From Veronia pacifica (GTDB taxonomy: Bacteria > Pseudomonadota > Gammaproteobacteria > Enterobacterales > Vibrionaceae): 64,000 bases of DNA. Both the position numbers and the translations under genes were made by a program. Each line of letters opens with the position of its first letter. The stretch's first letter is position 1. The DNA lies in contig NZ_LYBM01000014.1 in the NCBI RefSeq assembly GCF_001707825.1, positions 38,411 through 102,410 of the forward strand, in the 5' to 3' direction. The notes under the pieces were generated by a model, which was not told the origin of the DNA, did not search any database, and was given only the letters and a program-made list of their open reading frames with translations. Of this stretch, positions 1-9,513 are shown piece after piece.

Positions 1-2148
1 GAACGTGAAGTTGCCGAAGCTCAAGCGAAGAAAGAAGCTGATGAACTCAAGCGTCGCCAGGAAGAGGAAGCCAAGCGTAAAGCTGAAGAAGAAAGTCAGC
101 GCCAGATAGAAGAGGCACGCAAAATGGCAGAATTGAACCAAGAGCGCTGGAGTCAACAGGACTCCGCATTGAAAACGATGGAATCTGCAGATCACCACAC
201 GGTGACATCAAAGTACGCTCGTGAAGCGGAAGACGAAGCAGATCGCAGTCAGGAAGCCGCTCCTCGTCGTCGTAAAAAGAAAAAAGCGGGTCAGCAAGAC
301 AATGACCGTAATAACCGTCGTGGTAAAGGTAAAGGCCGTATGGCTAAGCCTACTTCTATGCAACATGGCTTCCAGAAGCCTGCACAGAAAGTAAACCGTG
401 ACGTAGAAATTGGTGAAACAGTTACTGTTGCTGAACTGGCAAACAAAATGGCAGTGAAAGCGACAGAAGTCATCAAAGCGATGATGAAGATGGGTGCAAT
501 GGCAACCATCAACCAAGTGATTGATCAGGAAACTGCTCAACTGGTTGCTGAAGAAATGGGCCACAAAGTTGTTCTTCGTAAGGAGAATGAACTGGAAGAG
601 GCGGTACTGTCTGACCGTGATGACAGCGCGTCTAAAGAGCCTCGTGCGCCAGTGGTTACCATCATGGGTCACGTTGACCATGGTAAAACCTCACTGCTTG
701 ACTACATCCGTAAAGCACATGTTGCATCGGGTGAAGCTGGCGGTATTACCCAGCACATCGGTGCGTACCATGTTGAAACAGACAACGGTATGATCACCTT
801 CCTGGATACTCCAGGACACGCCGCATTTACTTCAATGCGTGCACGTGGTGCAAAAGCAACGGATATCGTTGTTCTGGTTGTTGCAGCTGATGATGGTGTT
901 ATGCCTCAGACTATCGAAGCAATCCAGCATGCGAAAGCAGCTGAAGTGCCATTGATTGTTGCAGTGAACAAGATTGATAAAGAAGCAGCTAACCCGGATC
1001 AGGTGAAGAACGAGTTGTCACAGCACAACGTTATCCCTGAAGACTGGGGCGGCGAGAACATGTTTGTTCACGTTTCTGCGAAGCAAGGTATCAACATTGA
1101 TGCTCTGCTTGAAGCGATTCTGCTGCAATCTGAAGTTTTGGAACTGGAAGCCGTGCGCGATGCCATGGGGCATGGTGTTGTTGTTGAATCTCGCCTAGAT
1201 AAAGGTCGTGGTCCAGTTGCAACCGTTCTGGTTCAGGAAGGTACGCTGAAGAAAGGTGATATCGTACTGTGTGGCCTTGAATACGGTCGTGTTCGTGCGA
1301 TGCGTGACGAAAACGGTAAAGAAGTTGACACTGCGGGTCCTTCTATTCCTGTTGAGATTCTGGGCCTGTCAGGTGTTCCATCAGCGGGTGATGAAGCGAC
1401 AGTTGTTCGTGACGAGCGTAAAGCCCGTGAAGTTGCTCTGTATCGTCAAGGTAAATTCCGTGACGTGAAACTGGCTCGTCAGCAGAAAGCGAAACTGGAG
1501 AACATGTTCTCTAACATGTCTGAAGGTGAAGTATCTGAACTCAATATCGTTCTGAAAGCGGACGTACAGGGTTCTGTTGAAGCGATTGCAGATTCTCTGG
1601 TTAAGCTGTCTACTGATGAAGTGAAAGTGAAGATTGTCGGCTCTGGTGTTGGTGGTATCACTGAAACTGATGCAGTTCTGGCGGCAGCGTCTAACGCTAT
1701 CTTGGTTGGTTTCAACGTTCGTGCTGATGCAACTGCTCGCCGTACCATTGAAGCTGAGAGCCTTGATCTTCGTTACTACTCAGTGATTTACGCACTGATT
1801 GACGAAGTTAAGCAAGCAATGAGCGGTATGCTGGCACCTGAATTCAAACAGGAAATCATGGGTCTGGCAGAAGTTCGTGATGTGTTCAAATCACCCAAGA
1901 TTGGCGCTATCGCTGGTTGTATGGTGACTGAAGGTAGCATCAAGCGTAACAACCCAATCCGTGTACTGCGTGAAAACGTTGTTATCTATGAAGGTGAGCT
2001 GGAATCTCTGCGCCGCTTCAAAGATGATGTAAACGAAGTCAACAAAGGTTACGAGTGTGGTATCGGCGTTAAGAACTACAACGACGTCCGCGTGGGTGAC
2101 CAAATCGAAGTTTACGAGACTGTCGAAATTAAGCGTACTATCGACTAA
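1..2148 (+). CDS. infB: Translation initiation factor IF-2 (5' end outside window)
   Basis: GTPase that places initiator tRNA on the 30S subunit and drives subunit joining. The reading frame is open from base 1, so the start lies upstream of the window; 715 codons are visible. The first ~100 residues are the highly charged E/K/R/A-rich linker typical of gamma-proteobacterial IF-2. The G domain shows GHVDHGKT (bases 667-690), DTPGH (805-819), NKID (~970) and SAK. Domains II, III and IV follow to the C terminus. It leads an infB-rbfA-truB series with short gaps, as in E. coli. The family assignment is certain; the missing length (~175 residues by comparison with E. coli) is an estimate. Confidence 0.98.
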   Translation, partial: EREVAEAQAKKEADELKRRQEEEAKRKAEEESQRQIEEARKMAELNQERWSQQDSALKTMESADHHTVTSKYAREAEDEADRSQEAAPRRRKKKKAGQQDNDRNNRRGKGKGRMAKPTSMQHGFQKPAQKVNRDVEIGETVTVAELANKMAVKATEVIKAMMKMGAMATINQVIDQETAQLVAEEMGHKVVLRKENELEEAVLSDRDDSASKEPRAPVVTIMGHVDHGKTSLLDYIRKAHVASGEAGGITQHIGAYHVETDNGMITFLDTPGHAAFTSMRARGAKATDIVVLVVAADDGVMPQTIEAIQHAKAAEVPLIVAVNKIDKEAANPDQVKNELSQHNVIPEDWGGENMFVHVSAKQGINIDALLEAILLQSEVLELEAVRDAMGHGVVVESRLDKGRGPVATVLVQEGTLKKGDIVLCGLEYGRVRAMRDENGKEVDTAGPSIPVEILGLSGVPSAGDEATVVRDERKAREVALYRQGKFRDVKLARQQKAKLENMFSNMSEGEVSELNIVLKADVQGSVEAIADSLVKLSTDEVKVKIVGSGVGGITETDAVLAAASNAILVGFNVRADATARRTIEAESLDLRYYSVIYALIDEVKQAMSGMLAPEFKQEIMGLAEVRDVFKSPKIGAIAGCMVTEGSIKRNNPIRVLRENVVIYEGELESLRRFKDDVNEVNKGYECGIGVKNYNDVRVGDQIEVYETVEIKRTID

Positions 2149-2182
2149 TAACCGACTGTAACAGGTTGTTTATACACACCAT

Positions 2183-2209
2183 GGGGGGAAGTGCTCGGCA
2201 CTTTCCCCC
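2183..2209 (+). other. Intercistronic hairpin between infB and rbfA
   Basis: A G6-run and a C5-run flank the palindromic core AGTGC-TCG-GCACT, giving a strong stem with one bulge in the 85-base infB-rbfA gap. No T-tract follows, so this looks like an RNA stability or processing element, not a full terminator. rbfA still has its own strong ribosome-binding site 3' of it. Confidence 0.5.
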
Positions 2210-2233
2210 AGTCTTTATGAAGAGAAGAAGGTT

Positions 2234-2623
2234 ATGGCAAAAGAATTCAGCCGTACTCAACGTGTCTCCCAGCAGATACAAAAAGAAATCGCATTGATCC
2301 TGCAGCGTGAAATTAAAGACCCGCGCATTGGTATGGTGACTGTTTCCGGCGTTGAAGTGTCACGAGATCTGGCATATGCCAAAGTATTTGTTACGTTCCT
2401 GACTACAGGTGAACAAACACCTGAAGGTGGTCTTGAAGCACTGAAAGAGGCCGCAGGTTATGTCCGCAGCCTACTAGGCAAAGCAATCCGTCTACGTGTT
2501 ACTCCAGAAGTCAGCTTTTATTTCGATCAGTCTTTGACTGAGGGGATGCGTATCTCCAACCTGGTTTCTCAGGCAGTAAGATCGGATGAAAAACGCCGTG
2601 ATATTGACGGAGAAGAAGACTGA
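2234..2623 (+). CDS. rbfA: 30S ribosome-binding factor A
   Basis: Cold-shock-linked factor that binds pre-30S subunits and helps 16S rRNA 5'-end maturation. The 129-residue product has the family's usual length, with the conserved N-terminal start [18 protein letters not shown] and the [19 protein letters not shown] segment of the KH-like fold. A good ribosome-binding site (AGAAGAAGG) precedes the ATG. Its stop codon overlaps the truB start by one base (TGATG), which indicates translational coupling. Identity is clear from sequence and order. Confidence 0.97.
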   Translation: MAKEFSRTQRVSQQIQKEIALILQREIKDPRIGMVTVSGVEVSRDLAYAKVFVTFLTTGEQTPEGGLEALKEAAGYVRSLLGKAIRLRVTPEVSFYFDQSLTEGMRISNLVSQAVRSDEKRRDIDGEED

Positions 2624-3573
2624 TGGCCCGCCGAGCACGCCGCCGCGGACGTCCGGTTGACGGGATCATTCTGCTGGATAAGCCGACAGGCATCACGTCA
2701 AATGATGCATTACAGCAAGTTAAACGTATTTACTTTGCTGAGAAAGCAGGTCATACCGGAGCGTTAGACCCTCTGGCAACCGGCATGTTGCCGATCTGCT
2801 TTGGCGAAGCGACTAAGTTTTCCCAGTTTCTTCTCGATTCTGACAAGCGTTATCGCGTTGTTGCCAAACTTGGCGAGCGGACTAACACGTCAGACTCAGA
2901 CGGCGAAGTGGTAGAGACCCGTCCTGTAGCTGTGGATCGTGGTCAGCTTGAGCGCTGTATTGCCCAGTTCCGCGGTGATACCATGCAGGTCCCTTCAATG
3001 TTTTCTGCATTAAAATATCAGGGCCGACCACTCTATGAGTATGCCCGTGAGGGAATTGAAGTCCCGCGTGAAGCTCGTAAGATCACTGTCTATGAAATCG
3101 AGTTGTTACAGTTCAACGGCGACGAGATCGAGATGGAAGTACACTGCTCAAAAGGCACCTATATTCGCACTATCGTCGATGACCTGGGTGAAATGCTGGG
3201 CTGTGGCGCTCATGTCACCGCACTACGCCGTATTGGTGTATCCGGTTACCCAATTGAAAAGATGGTCACTCTTGGTCAATTGGAAAAACTGCTGGATCAA
3301 GCCCGTGAGCAGGATATTCAGCCTCGCGAGTTACTTGACCCGTTACTGTTGGCACAAGATACAGCGGTACAGGATCTGGAAGAGGTTAACCTTCTTCCCG
3401 TTGTTTCCAGCTATGTCATGCAGGGGCAGGCCGTACAGGTACCAACTGCGCCTGACAGTGGCTTTGTCCGTATGACTGTCGGTGAAGAACGCACCTTTAT
3501 TGGGGTGGCAGAAATTGATGCAGACGGCATGGTTGCGCCACGTCGTCTTGTCTCTGGTCAGCGAAATAACTGA
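2623..3573 (+). CDS. truB: tRNA pseudouridine(55) synthase
   Basis: Makes the universal pseudouridine 55 in the T loop of tRNAs. The 316-residue protein carries the catalytic motif [15 protein letters not shown] with the nucleophile Asp at residue 49, followed by [13 protein letters not shown] and the conserved SGTYIRT-type segment (here [14 protein letters not shown]), and a C-terminal PUA-like domain. It starts inside the rbfA stop codon (one-base overlap), consistent with coupled translation. Length and motifs match the family. Confidence 0.97.
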   Translation: MARRARRRGRPVDGIILLDKPTGITSNDALQQVKRIYFAEKAGHTGALDPLATGMLPICFGEATKFSQFLLDSDKRYRVVAKLGERTNTSDSDGEVVETRPVAVDRGQLERCIAQFRGDTMQVPSMFSALKYQGRPLYEYAREGIEVPREARKITVYEIELLQFNGDEIEMEVHCSKGTYIRTIVDDLGEMLGCGAHVTALRRIGVSGYPIEKMVTLGQLEKLLDQAREQDIQPRELLDPLLLAQDTAVQDLEEVNLLPVVSSYVMQGQAVQVPTAPDSGFVRMTVGEERTFIGVAEIDADGMVAPRRLVSGQRNN

Positions 3574-3598
3574 CTTGGCGGTGGCGGATAAATGGGTG

Positions 3599-3627
3599 TT
3601 GTCTTACTCAGTCAATACCTGTAGAAT
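3599..3627 (+). promoter_or_regulatory. Candidate sigma-70 promoter for rpsO
   Basis: TTGTCT (3599-3604) and TAGAAT (3622-3627) are separated by exactly 17 bases, just after truB and ~75 bases before rpsO. This corresponds in position to the separate rpsO promoter known in E. coli. Confidence 0.6.
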
Positions 3628-3639
3628 TCGTCGCCTCGG

Positions 3640-3669
3640 GTGTCGGCTGAATCAGAGATTGGCTGACAC
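3640..3669 (+). promoter_or_regulatory. Hairpin in the rpsO leader
   Basis: GTGTC (3640-3644) pairs with GACAC (3665-3669), with GGC/GCT pairs inside, in the short leader before rpsO. S15 of other bacteria represses its own mRNA by binding leader structures; a similar role here is inference from position only. Confidence 0.35.
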
Positions 3670-3701
3670 AAAGATAAACCTTTTACATTTAGGAATAGAC
3701 A

Positions 3702-3971
3702 ATGTCTCTGAATGCAGAAACTAAAGCAGCAATCGTTGCTGAATACGCGCAAGGCGAAAACGACACCGGTTCACCAGAAGTTCAAATCGCTCTGCTGACT
3801 GCTTCTATCAACCACCTGCAAGGCCACTTCGCTGAGCACAAAGGTGATCACCACAGCCGTCGCGGTCTGCTTCGCATGGTTTCACGTCGTCGTAAGCTTC
3901 TGGACTACCTGAAGCGCAAAAACGCCGATCGTTACCTGGAGCTGCTTAAGCGTCTGGGTCTGCGTCGCTAA
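3702..3971 (+). CDS. rpsO: 30S ribosomal protein S15
   Basis: Primary 16S rRNA-binding protein of the 30S platform. The 89-residue product has the exact family length and the conserved segments [27 protein letters not shown] and [12 protein letters not shown], which contact the 16S three-way junction. ATG follows AGGAATAGACA. It lies between truB and pnp as in E. coli and is followed by a strong terminator. Confidence 0.99.
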   Translation: MSLNAETKAAIVAEYAQGENDTGSPEVQIALLTASINHLQGHFAEHKGDHHSRRGLLRMVSRRRKLLDYLKRKNADRYLELLKRLGLRR

Positions 3972-3988
3972 TCTGTCGCCGCATTCCA

Positions 3989-4025
3989 GAAAGGAGCCTT
4001 TATGGCTCCTTTCTTTGTTTTTACC
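3989..4025 (+). terminator. Rho-independent terminator after rpsO
   Basis: GAAAGGAGCC pairs with GGCTCCTTTC around a short loop, followed by TTTGTTTTT. It lies 18 bases after the rpsO stop; in E. coli a similar hairpin also separates rpsO from pnp and is partly read through. Confidence 0.85.
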
Positions 4026-4183
4026 TTCGTATTATTTCCCTATCCTGCCTCTTTGTCTCTCTTTCTATACGAAATGCGACTGGTATTTCTGACAAACTCC
4101 GACGGGTTGTCGGCTGTTGCTGTCTATACTAAAGACACCCTTATGATTTTGTTCTTGCGCGTATCACTTCCCTGTAACCTGTG

Positions 4184-4288
4184 TATAATATGTGGCGATT
4201 TCAACAGATAACACAGTCAACGAAGTCGACCATCAGGTCGCGACTATTGCCAACATTCTCTGATTCAGAGTGTTGCCACTAGTCGCGA
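4184..4288 (+). promoter_or_regulatory. pnp promoter region and long leader hairpin
   Basis: A perfect -10 box TATAAT lies at 4184-4189 without a clear -35. Downstream, TCGCGACT (4238-4245) pairs with AGTCGCGA (4281-4288), and the interior ...CCAACATTCTCTG / CAGAGTGTTGCC... extends the stem, giving a ~50-base nearly complete duplex. In E. coli the pnp leader has a long RNase III-cleaved stem through which PNPase autoregulates; this structure occupies the same place, ~70 bases before the start codon. Confidence 0.6.
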
Positions 4289-4360
4289 TGGGTGTGTCTG
4301 TTGAGACAAATGATTAATTGGGTATCGAGACAAAGATACTTATCAAACAAGGATAATCAC

Positions 4361-6496
4361 GTGAATCCAATCGTAAAATCTTTCCAATACGGTAACCACA
4401 CTGTGACGCTGGAAACTGGCGTTATGGCTCGTCAGGCGACGGCAGCAGTGATGGCAAGCATGGACGATACATCAGTATTCGTAAGTGTTGTTGGCCGTAA
4501 AGAGGCCGTTGAAGGTCAGGATTTCTTCCCGTTGACGGTAAACTATCAAGAGCGTACCTATGCAGCTGGTAAGATCCCTGGTGGCTTCTTCAAACGTGAA
4601 GGTCGTCCATCTGAGGGCGAAACCCTGACAGCACGTCTGATTGACCGTCCAATCCGTCCACTGTTCCCAGATGCATTTAAGAACGAAGTACAGGTTATTG
4701 CGACTGTTGTTTCCGTCAACCCAGATGTGAGCCCTGACATTGTTGCCATGATTGGTACTTCAGCGGCATTGGCAATCTCAGGTATTCCTTTTGCGGGTCC
4801 TATCGGTTCTGCGCGTGTTGGTTTTATCAACGATGAGCTGGTTCTGAACCCAAGTAATACAGAGCTTGAAAACAGCCAACTGGACCTGGTAGTTGCCGGT
4901 ACTGATAACGCTGTACTGATGGTGGAATCTCAGGCAGATCGCCTGAGTGAAGAGCAAATGCTACAAGCTGTTGTATTTGGCCATGACCAGCAACAGACTG
5001 TTATTTCTGCGATCAAAGAATTCGCTGCTGAAGTGAACACTCCAGCGTGGGAATGGTCAGCACCTGAAGTAAATGTCGAGCTGAAAGCACGTGTTGCTGA
5101 GCTGGCAGAAGAGCGTTTTGTAGCTGCATACCAAATCACAGAGAAAATGGCGCGCTACGAACAGGTTGGCCAGATTAAGCAAAGCGTAACTGAGCAACTG
5201 CTTGAGCAGGACGAAGAGCTGAATGAGCGTGAGATTCAGGGCATGCTGAGCAGCCTTGAAAAAGCGGTTGTTCGTGGCCGTATCATCTCTGGTGAGCCGC
5301 GTATCGATGGCCGTGAGAAAGACATGGTTCGTGCACTGGATGTACGCACTGGCGTTCTTCCTCGTACCCATGGTTCTTCTCTGTTTACCCGTGGTGAAAC
5401 GCAGGCTTTGGTTACTGCTACACTAGGTACTCAGCGTGATGCGCAAATCATTGATGAGATCACTGGCGAGCGCACAGATAACTTCCTACTGCATTACAAC
5501 TTCCCTCCTTACTGTGTGGGTGAGACGGGTTTTGTTGGTTCACCAAAACGTCGTGAAATCGGCCATGGTAAGCTAGCGAAGCGCGGCATGATGTCTGTGA
5601 TGCCATCTCAGGAAGAATTCCCTTATACCGTTCGTGTGGTTTCTGAAATCACAGAATCTAACGGTTCATCATCAATGGCATCAGTATGTGGTTCTTCGCT
5701 TGCGCTGATGGATGCGGGTGTTCCAATCAAGAAATCTGTTGCGGGTATCGCAATGGGTCTTGTGAAAGAAGATGAAAACTTTGTCGTTCTGTCTGACATT
5801 CTTGGTGATGAAGATCATCTGGGTGACATGGACTTTAAAGTAGCTGGTACCGATGACGGCGTGACTGCGCTGCAAATGGATATCAAAATTGAAGGTATCA
5901 CTAAAGAGATCATGCAGATCGCTCTGAACCAAGCAAAAGGTGCGCGTCTGCACATCCTGAGTGTGATGGATCAGGCAATTGATGGTGCCCGTGATGATAT
6001 CTCTGAATTTGCTCCGCGTATCCATACCATTAAGATCAACCCAGAGAAGATCAAAGATGTTATCGGTAAAGGTGGTGCGGTTATCCGTGCACTGACTGAA
6101 GAAACTGAGACTACCATCGAGATTGAAGACGACGGTACAGTGAAGATTGCTGCAACCGATGGCGAAAAAGCGAAAGCAGCCATTGAACGCATTGAAGCGC
6201 TGACAGCAGAAGTGGAAGTTGGCCGTATCTATACAGGTAAGGTAACCCGCATCGTTGACTTCGGTTGTTTTGTCTCTGTGATTGGTACCAAAGAAGGTCT
6301 GGTACACATTTCTCAGGTTGCTGATAAGCGCATTGACAAAGTTGCTGATTACGTTCAGGTTGGTCAAGATGTTCAGGTTAAAGTTCTGGAAATCGACCGT
6401 CAGGGCCGTATCCGTCTGAGCATGAAAGAAGCTGCAGCAGATGCAGCAGCGAGTGCACCAGCAGCGGACGCGGGTCAGCAAGACGCTGACGCGTGA
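4361..6496 (+). CDS. pnp: Polyribonucleotide nucleotidyltransferase (PNPase)
   Basis: 3'-5' phosphorolytic exoribonuclease of the RNA degradosome. Two RNase PH-like domains are followed by a KH domain ([14 protein letters not shown]) and an S1 domain ([20 protein letters not shown] ... GLVHISQ). I choose the GTG at 4361, preceded by AAGGA, because the product [20 protein letters not shown] aligns with the known N terminus and gives 711 residues, the E. coli length; an in-frame ATG at 4292-type upstream position would add 23 residues that include part of the leader RNA. C-terminal tail is Ala/Asp-rich. Confidence 0.97.
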   Translation: MNPIVKSFQYGNHTVTLETGVMARQATAAVMASMDDTSVFVSVVGRKEAVEGQDFFPLTVNYQERTYAAGKIPGGFFKREGRPSEGETLTARLIDRPIRPLFPDAFKNEVQVIATVVSVNPDVSPDIVAMIGTSAALAISGIPFAGPIGSARVGFINDELVLNPSNTELENSQLDLVVAGTDNAVLMVESQADRLSEEQMLQAVVFGHDQQQTVISAIKEFAAEVNTPAWEWSAPEVNVELKARVAELAEERFVAAYQITEKMARYEQVGQIKQSVTEQLLEQDEELNEREIQGMLSSLEKAVVRGRIISGEPRIDGREKDMVRALDVRTGVLPRTHGSSLFTRGETQALVTATLGTQRDAQIIDEITGERTDNFLLHYNFPPYCVGETGFVGSPKRREIGHGKLAKRGMMSVMPSQEEFPYTVRVVSEITESNGSSSMASVCGSSLALMDAGVPIKKSVAGIAMGLVKEDENFVVLSDILGDEDHLGDMDFKVAGTDDGVTALQMDIKIEGITKEIMQIALNQAKGARLHILSVMDQAIDGARDDISEFAPRIHTIKINPEKIKDVIGKGGAVIRALTEETETTIEIEDDGTVKIAATDGEKAKAAIERIEALTAEVEVGRIYTGKVTRIVDFGCFVSVIGTKEGLVHISQVADKRIDKVADYVQVGQDVQVKVLEIDRQGRIRLSMKEAAADAAASAPAADAGQQDADA

Positions 6497-6533
6497 TCGT
6501 CGGGTACAGATAACGACGTATTACATTGAGTTT

Positions 6534-6557
6534 AAGGGAGCTTTGGCTCCCTTTTTT
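6534..6557 (+). terminator. Terminator between pnp and nlpI
   Basis: AGGGAGC-TTT-GGCTCCC followed by TTTTTTG, 38 bases after the pnp stop and just ahead of nlpI. nlpI has no other clear promoter in the 20 bases left, so it is probably expressed by read-through. Confidence 0.8.
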
Positions 6558-6575
6558 GTGCGCAGGAGTAAGAAG

Positions 6576-7472
6576 ATGGTCAAATGGGTAAGCCTGTTAG
6601 TGATAGTGAGTCTGGGCGTTCTGTCTGGATGCTCATCAATGCCTGATGCCGGCCAATCGCATAAGTGGTCGACATTACCAGTGGCCATGCCACTCCAGCC
6701 AACGACTCAGCAGGAAATTCAGCTGGTTCATATTGATCAGATCCTCCAACAAAGCGAACTCAATGATAAGGAGCTTGCCCGTCTGCATTATCAAAGAGGG
6801 CTGCTCTATGATGGTCTGGGCCTTCGTGATCTGGCTAAACTGGAGTTTAATCGCTCACTGGCACTGAACCCATCTCAATCGGATGTATTTAACATGCTCG
6901 GCGTTTACTTTACCCAAAGTCGCCTGTTTGACGCGGCATATGATGCGTTTGAATCAAGTCTTGAACTGGATGGAGAGTTTGATTTCGCTGCCCAAAACCT
7001 TGGTATCGCCCTTTATTATGGTGGCAGACAGGAGCTCGCACAGCAGCGTTTAAGCGCGCATTTTTCCAGAAATACACAAGATGCTTACCGTGCACTCTGG
7101 CTGTTTCTTTCTGAACGTGAACTCTACGGTGAACCGGCTGCGATAGAGCAATTGGGTAAGCGTTATCAGGCTTCTAACAGAGAAGACTGGGGATGGCAGA
7201 TCGTGCGCTTTTACCTTGGTGAGGTCAGTGAGCGAGATTTTCTCGATAACATAACCCTGACCAGTGAAGATAACATCCAACTCGCTGAGCGTTTGTGTGA
7301 AGCGTACTTTTACTTAGCTAAGCAGTACCAGTTTAATGGTGATAACGAAAATGCCGTTGCACTCTATAAACTTGCAATGTCGGGCAATGTGTTTCAGTTT
7401 GTTGAGCACAGATACGCATTACTTGAGCTCAGTTTGATGGCACAGAAGTTTCAGCCTGTCGAATATCGATAA
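6576..7472 (+). CDS. nlpI: Lipoprotein NlpI with TPR repeats
   Basis: Outer-membrane lipoprotein adaptor that in E. coli brings the protease Prc to murein endopeptidases such as MepS. Start at 6576 (MVKWVSLLVIVSLG) is chosen because it gives a proper lipoprotein signal with lipobox LSGC, Cys at residue 19, and a preceding AGGAG; longer in-frame starts would fall in pnp. The 298-residue length matches NlpI (294 in E. coli). TPR units are visible (LARLHYQRGLLYDGLGLRDLAKLEFNRSL, ALNPSQSDVFNMLGVYFTQ). Position after pnp is conserved. Confidence 0.93.
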   Translation: MVKWVSLLVIVSLGVLSGCSSMPDAGQSHKWSTLPVAMPLQPTTQQEIQLVHIDQILQQSELNDKELARLHYQRGLLYDGLGLRDLAKLEFNRSLALNPSQSDVFNMLGVYFTQSRLFDAAYDAFESSLELDGEFDFAAQNLGIALYYGGRQELAQQRLSAHFSRNTQDAYRALWLFLSERELYGEPAAIEQLGKRYQASNREDWGWQIVRFYLGEVSERDFLDNITLTSEDNIQLAERLCEAYFYLAKQYQFNGDNENAVALYKLAMSGNVFQFVEHRYALLELSLMAQKFQPVEYR

Positions 7473-7480
7473 CCATTGAG

Positions 7481-7513
7481 GAAGCTGAAATCTCTCGATT
7501 TCAGCTTCTTTGA
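7481..7513 (+). terminator. Terminator after nlpI
   Basis: GAAGCTGAAAT pairs perfectly with ATTTCAGCTTC around CTCTCG, followed by TTTGATG. It ends the infB-nlpI series before the convergent ubiV. Confidence 0.75.
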
Positions 7514-7542
7514 TGTTACAGGCGAGTACTCGCCTAGAGTGT

Positions 7543-8405
7543 TCAAGTGTCTAATGACATCCCAGCAATACTTCGCCAGTACCCGTTACAGCTGTTATTA
7601 CTTGAAATCAATCGGTTGCCTGTACGAAAGTCTTCCAGTACCGAGAGGCTTTCCATAGATTGTGGACTGATTCGTATCACATCAACCAACCCTTCCATTG
7701 ACGACAAATCGTCCCTCAAATCATAGCAATAGCCTGACTGGGTCTGAATGCCATTTAAGTTAAAGAGCGTCTGGTTCTCTTGACTACTCACAGGTATACC
7801 CTGCGGGTATTCGCTGCAACAGGTCTGACAATTGTCTTTGGGCAAGTCTTTGGCTCGGGCGGTAAAGCAGCGGGCAGAGTAGGCGAGTGGCAGATGGCCG
7901 TATGAGAATACCTCTACTTCAAATTGATCGCGAATATTGAGTGTCTCAGCTTGTCGGAGGGCTTTGGTCAGCCAATCGCGAGATAGCTCAACGGGCATAC
8001 ACCAGCGAGTCATTCCCAGTTTTACAAGGAGTTCAAGGCTTTGGGCATTATAAAGATTCAGGGCGGGGCCGGCGACAAAAGGGACTTTATTCTGATGAGC
8101 GAGATGTACTGCCGAGAAATCGTTGGCTTCAACAGCAAATTCTCCATTGTCGATAAGTGTATTGATGACTTTCAGCTCGCTCGGGGCTTCAAGCAACGCC
8201 ATAGTGGATAACACCACTTGTTTGCCGTTTGCTGCCAGTTCGCGGCCGATAGCTATCCAATCCGCTGGCTTCAATAATCGCCGTTTACCGCAGACAGTTT
8301 CGCCAAGATAAATAATGTCTGCTTCGCTGCTTATTGCTTGCTGATAGAAGTCTTCAACCTTTGTTTTTGCCAAAAATACAGAATGGGCCCAAGAGATAAT
8401 TTCAT
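7543..8405 (-). CDS. ubiV: UbiV, U32-family subunit of O2-independent ubiquinone hydroxylation (frame broken near codon 14)
   Basis: With UbiU, forms an Fe-S heterodimer that hydroxylates the quinone ring without O2. The body matches E. coli YhbV/UbiV closely (RWCMPVELSRDWL, FEVEVFSYGHLPLAYSARC) and keeps the four cluster cysteines (ETVC, ARC, NCQTCC). The expected N terminus MKLSLGPILYFWQK lies in another frame, starting at 8405, 10 bases after ubiU. The two frames join if the run of five A (T at 8364-8368 on the plus strand) had six. Intact length would be 287 residues. As written, a TTG at 8373 could give a 276-residue product lacking the first strand. Either a real mutation or a homopolymer undercount. 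Confidence 0.85.
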
Positions 8406-8415
8406 CGTCATTACG

Positions 8416-9411
8416 TTACTGCCATTTTCTATGATACGCGCCGAGTGTGGTTTGACGGCCTTCTGACACATTATCAAGGCTTTCAATCCACGATGGATTA
8501 ATTCTGAATTGCTCTGGATGCGTCTCAAAACTGTCTATTGCCTGTCGCCAGATACGTGTCACTTGCTCAACATAGGCAGGGCTTCGTTGTCTGCCTTCTA
8601 TTTTGACTGAAGCGACATTGGCACCATAAAGTTCTGGCAGTATATCCAGCGTGTTAAGGCTGGTGGGCTCTTCAAGCGCGTGATAGGGCTCGCCTCCTGC
8701 ACTGAAGCGTCCTTTGCATAGTGTCGGATAGCCAGCATTTTCCGCCTCTTGGTACCTGTCTATCAATACACCATTGAGTCTTGATTCAAGACCCACAGGG
8801 GTTTCTTGCCAGCGAACATATTTTGCAGGAGAGCAAGCGCCGACAGTGTTTGGTGACTCACCGGTTAGATACGATGATAGATAACACCTGCCCTCAGCCA
8901 TTATGCATAGACTGCCAAAAGCGAACACTTCCAGCTCGACATCCGTCTCACGCGATAATTGTTTGACCTGATGAATAGACAACACCCTCGGCAGCACCAC
9001 CCGGCGAATATTGAAATGTTGGCGATAGAAGTCAATAGAGGCAGCATTGGTTGCAGATGCCTGAACTGAGAGGTGAATTTCCATGTCTGGATGACGGCGA
9101 GCGGCGTAGTCAAGCACTGCCAGATCGGCAACAATGAGTGCATCCACTCCGATATCAGCAGCGGCATCAACAGCGTTTGTCCAACGTGAAAAACCATCAG
9201 GATGGGCAAAGGTGTTCAGAGCAACATGCAGCTTTTTGCCGCGATCCCTGACATATTGAGTCGCTTTCTCTAATTTTTTTCCATCGAAGTTAAGGCCAGA
9301 AAAATGTCGTGCGTTGGTTCCATCCTTGAAACCAATATAGACAGCGTCAGCACCGTGGTTAATGGCTGTTTTTAATGAGGGCAGGCTGCCAGCCGGGCAA
9401 AGTAATTCCAT
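8416..9411 (-). CDS. ubiU: UbiU, U32-family subunit of O2-independent ubiquinone hydroxylation
   Basis: Partner of UbiV in anaerobic ubiquinone synthesis. I place the start at 9411 (MELLCPAGSLPSLKTAI), with GGAG seven bases upstream; this gives 331 residues, as in E. coli YhbU. U32 peptidase fold; the cluster cysteines are visible in GSLC, GRC, GAC and PTLC, and the signature SLCIMAEGRCYLSSYLTG is intact. ubiV follows after 10 bases, so both are one transcript. Unlike E. coli, a GGDEF-EAL gene lies between ubiU and the divergent ubiT. Confidence 0.95.
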   Translation of the reverse strand: MELLCPAGSLPSLKTAINHGADAVYIGFKDGTNARHFSGLNFDGKKLEKATQYVRDRGKKLHVALNTFAHPDGFSRWTNAVDAAADIGVDALIVADLAVLDYAARRHPDMEIHLSVQASATNAASIDFYRQHFNIRRVVLPRVLSIHQVKQLSRETDVELEVFAFGSLCIMAEGRCYLSSYLTGESPNTVGACSPAKYVRWQETPVGLESRLNGVLIDRYQEAENAGYPTLCKGRFSAGGEPYHALEEPTSLNTLDILPELYGANVASVKIEGRQRSPAYVEQVTRIWRQAIDSFETHPEQFRINPSWIESLDNVSEGRQTTLGAYHRKWQ

Positions 9412-9513
9412 ACGCATCTCCAGATTGACCCGTTGGCATAATATGCGGGTCATCAATCATTTGGCGCGTATTTTAGGAGGCTGATGGCGATGAGTTATTG
9501 ATTTAGGGCAGGT

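Noticed and set aside
5681..6481. Long minus-strand open frame inside pnp
   Set aside because: Cys/Phe/Asn-rich shadow of the highly expressed pnp coding strand; no start signal.
7476..7658. A 60-codon plus-strand frame after nlpI
   Set aside because: It runs through the nlpI terminator and antisense to ubiV; no ribosome-binding site and no protein-like composition.
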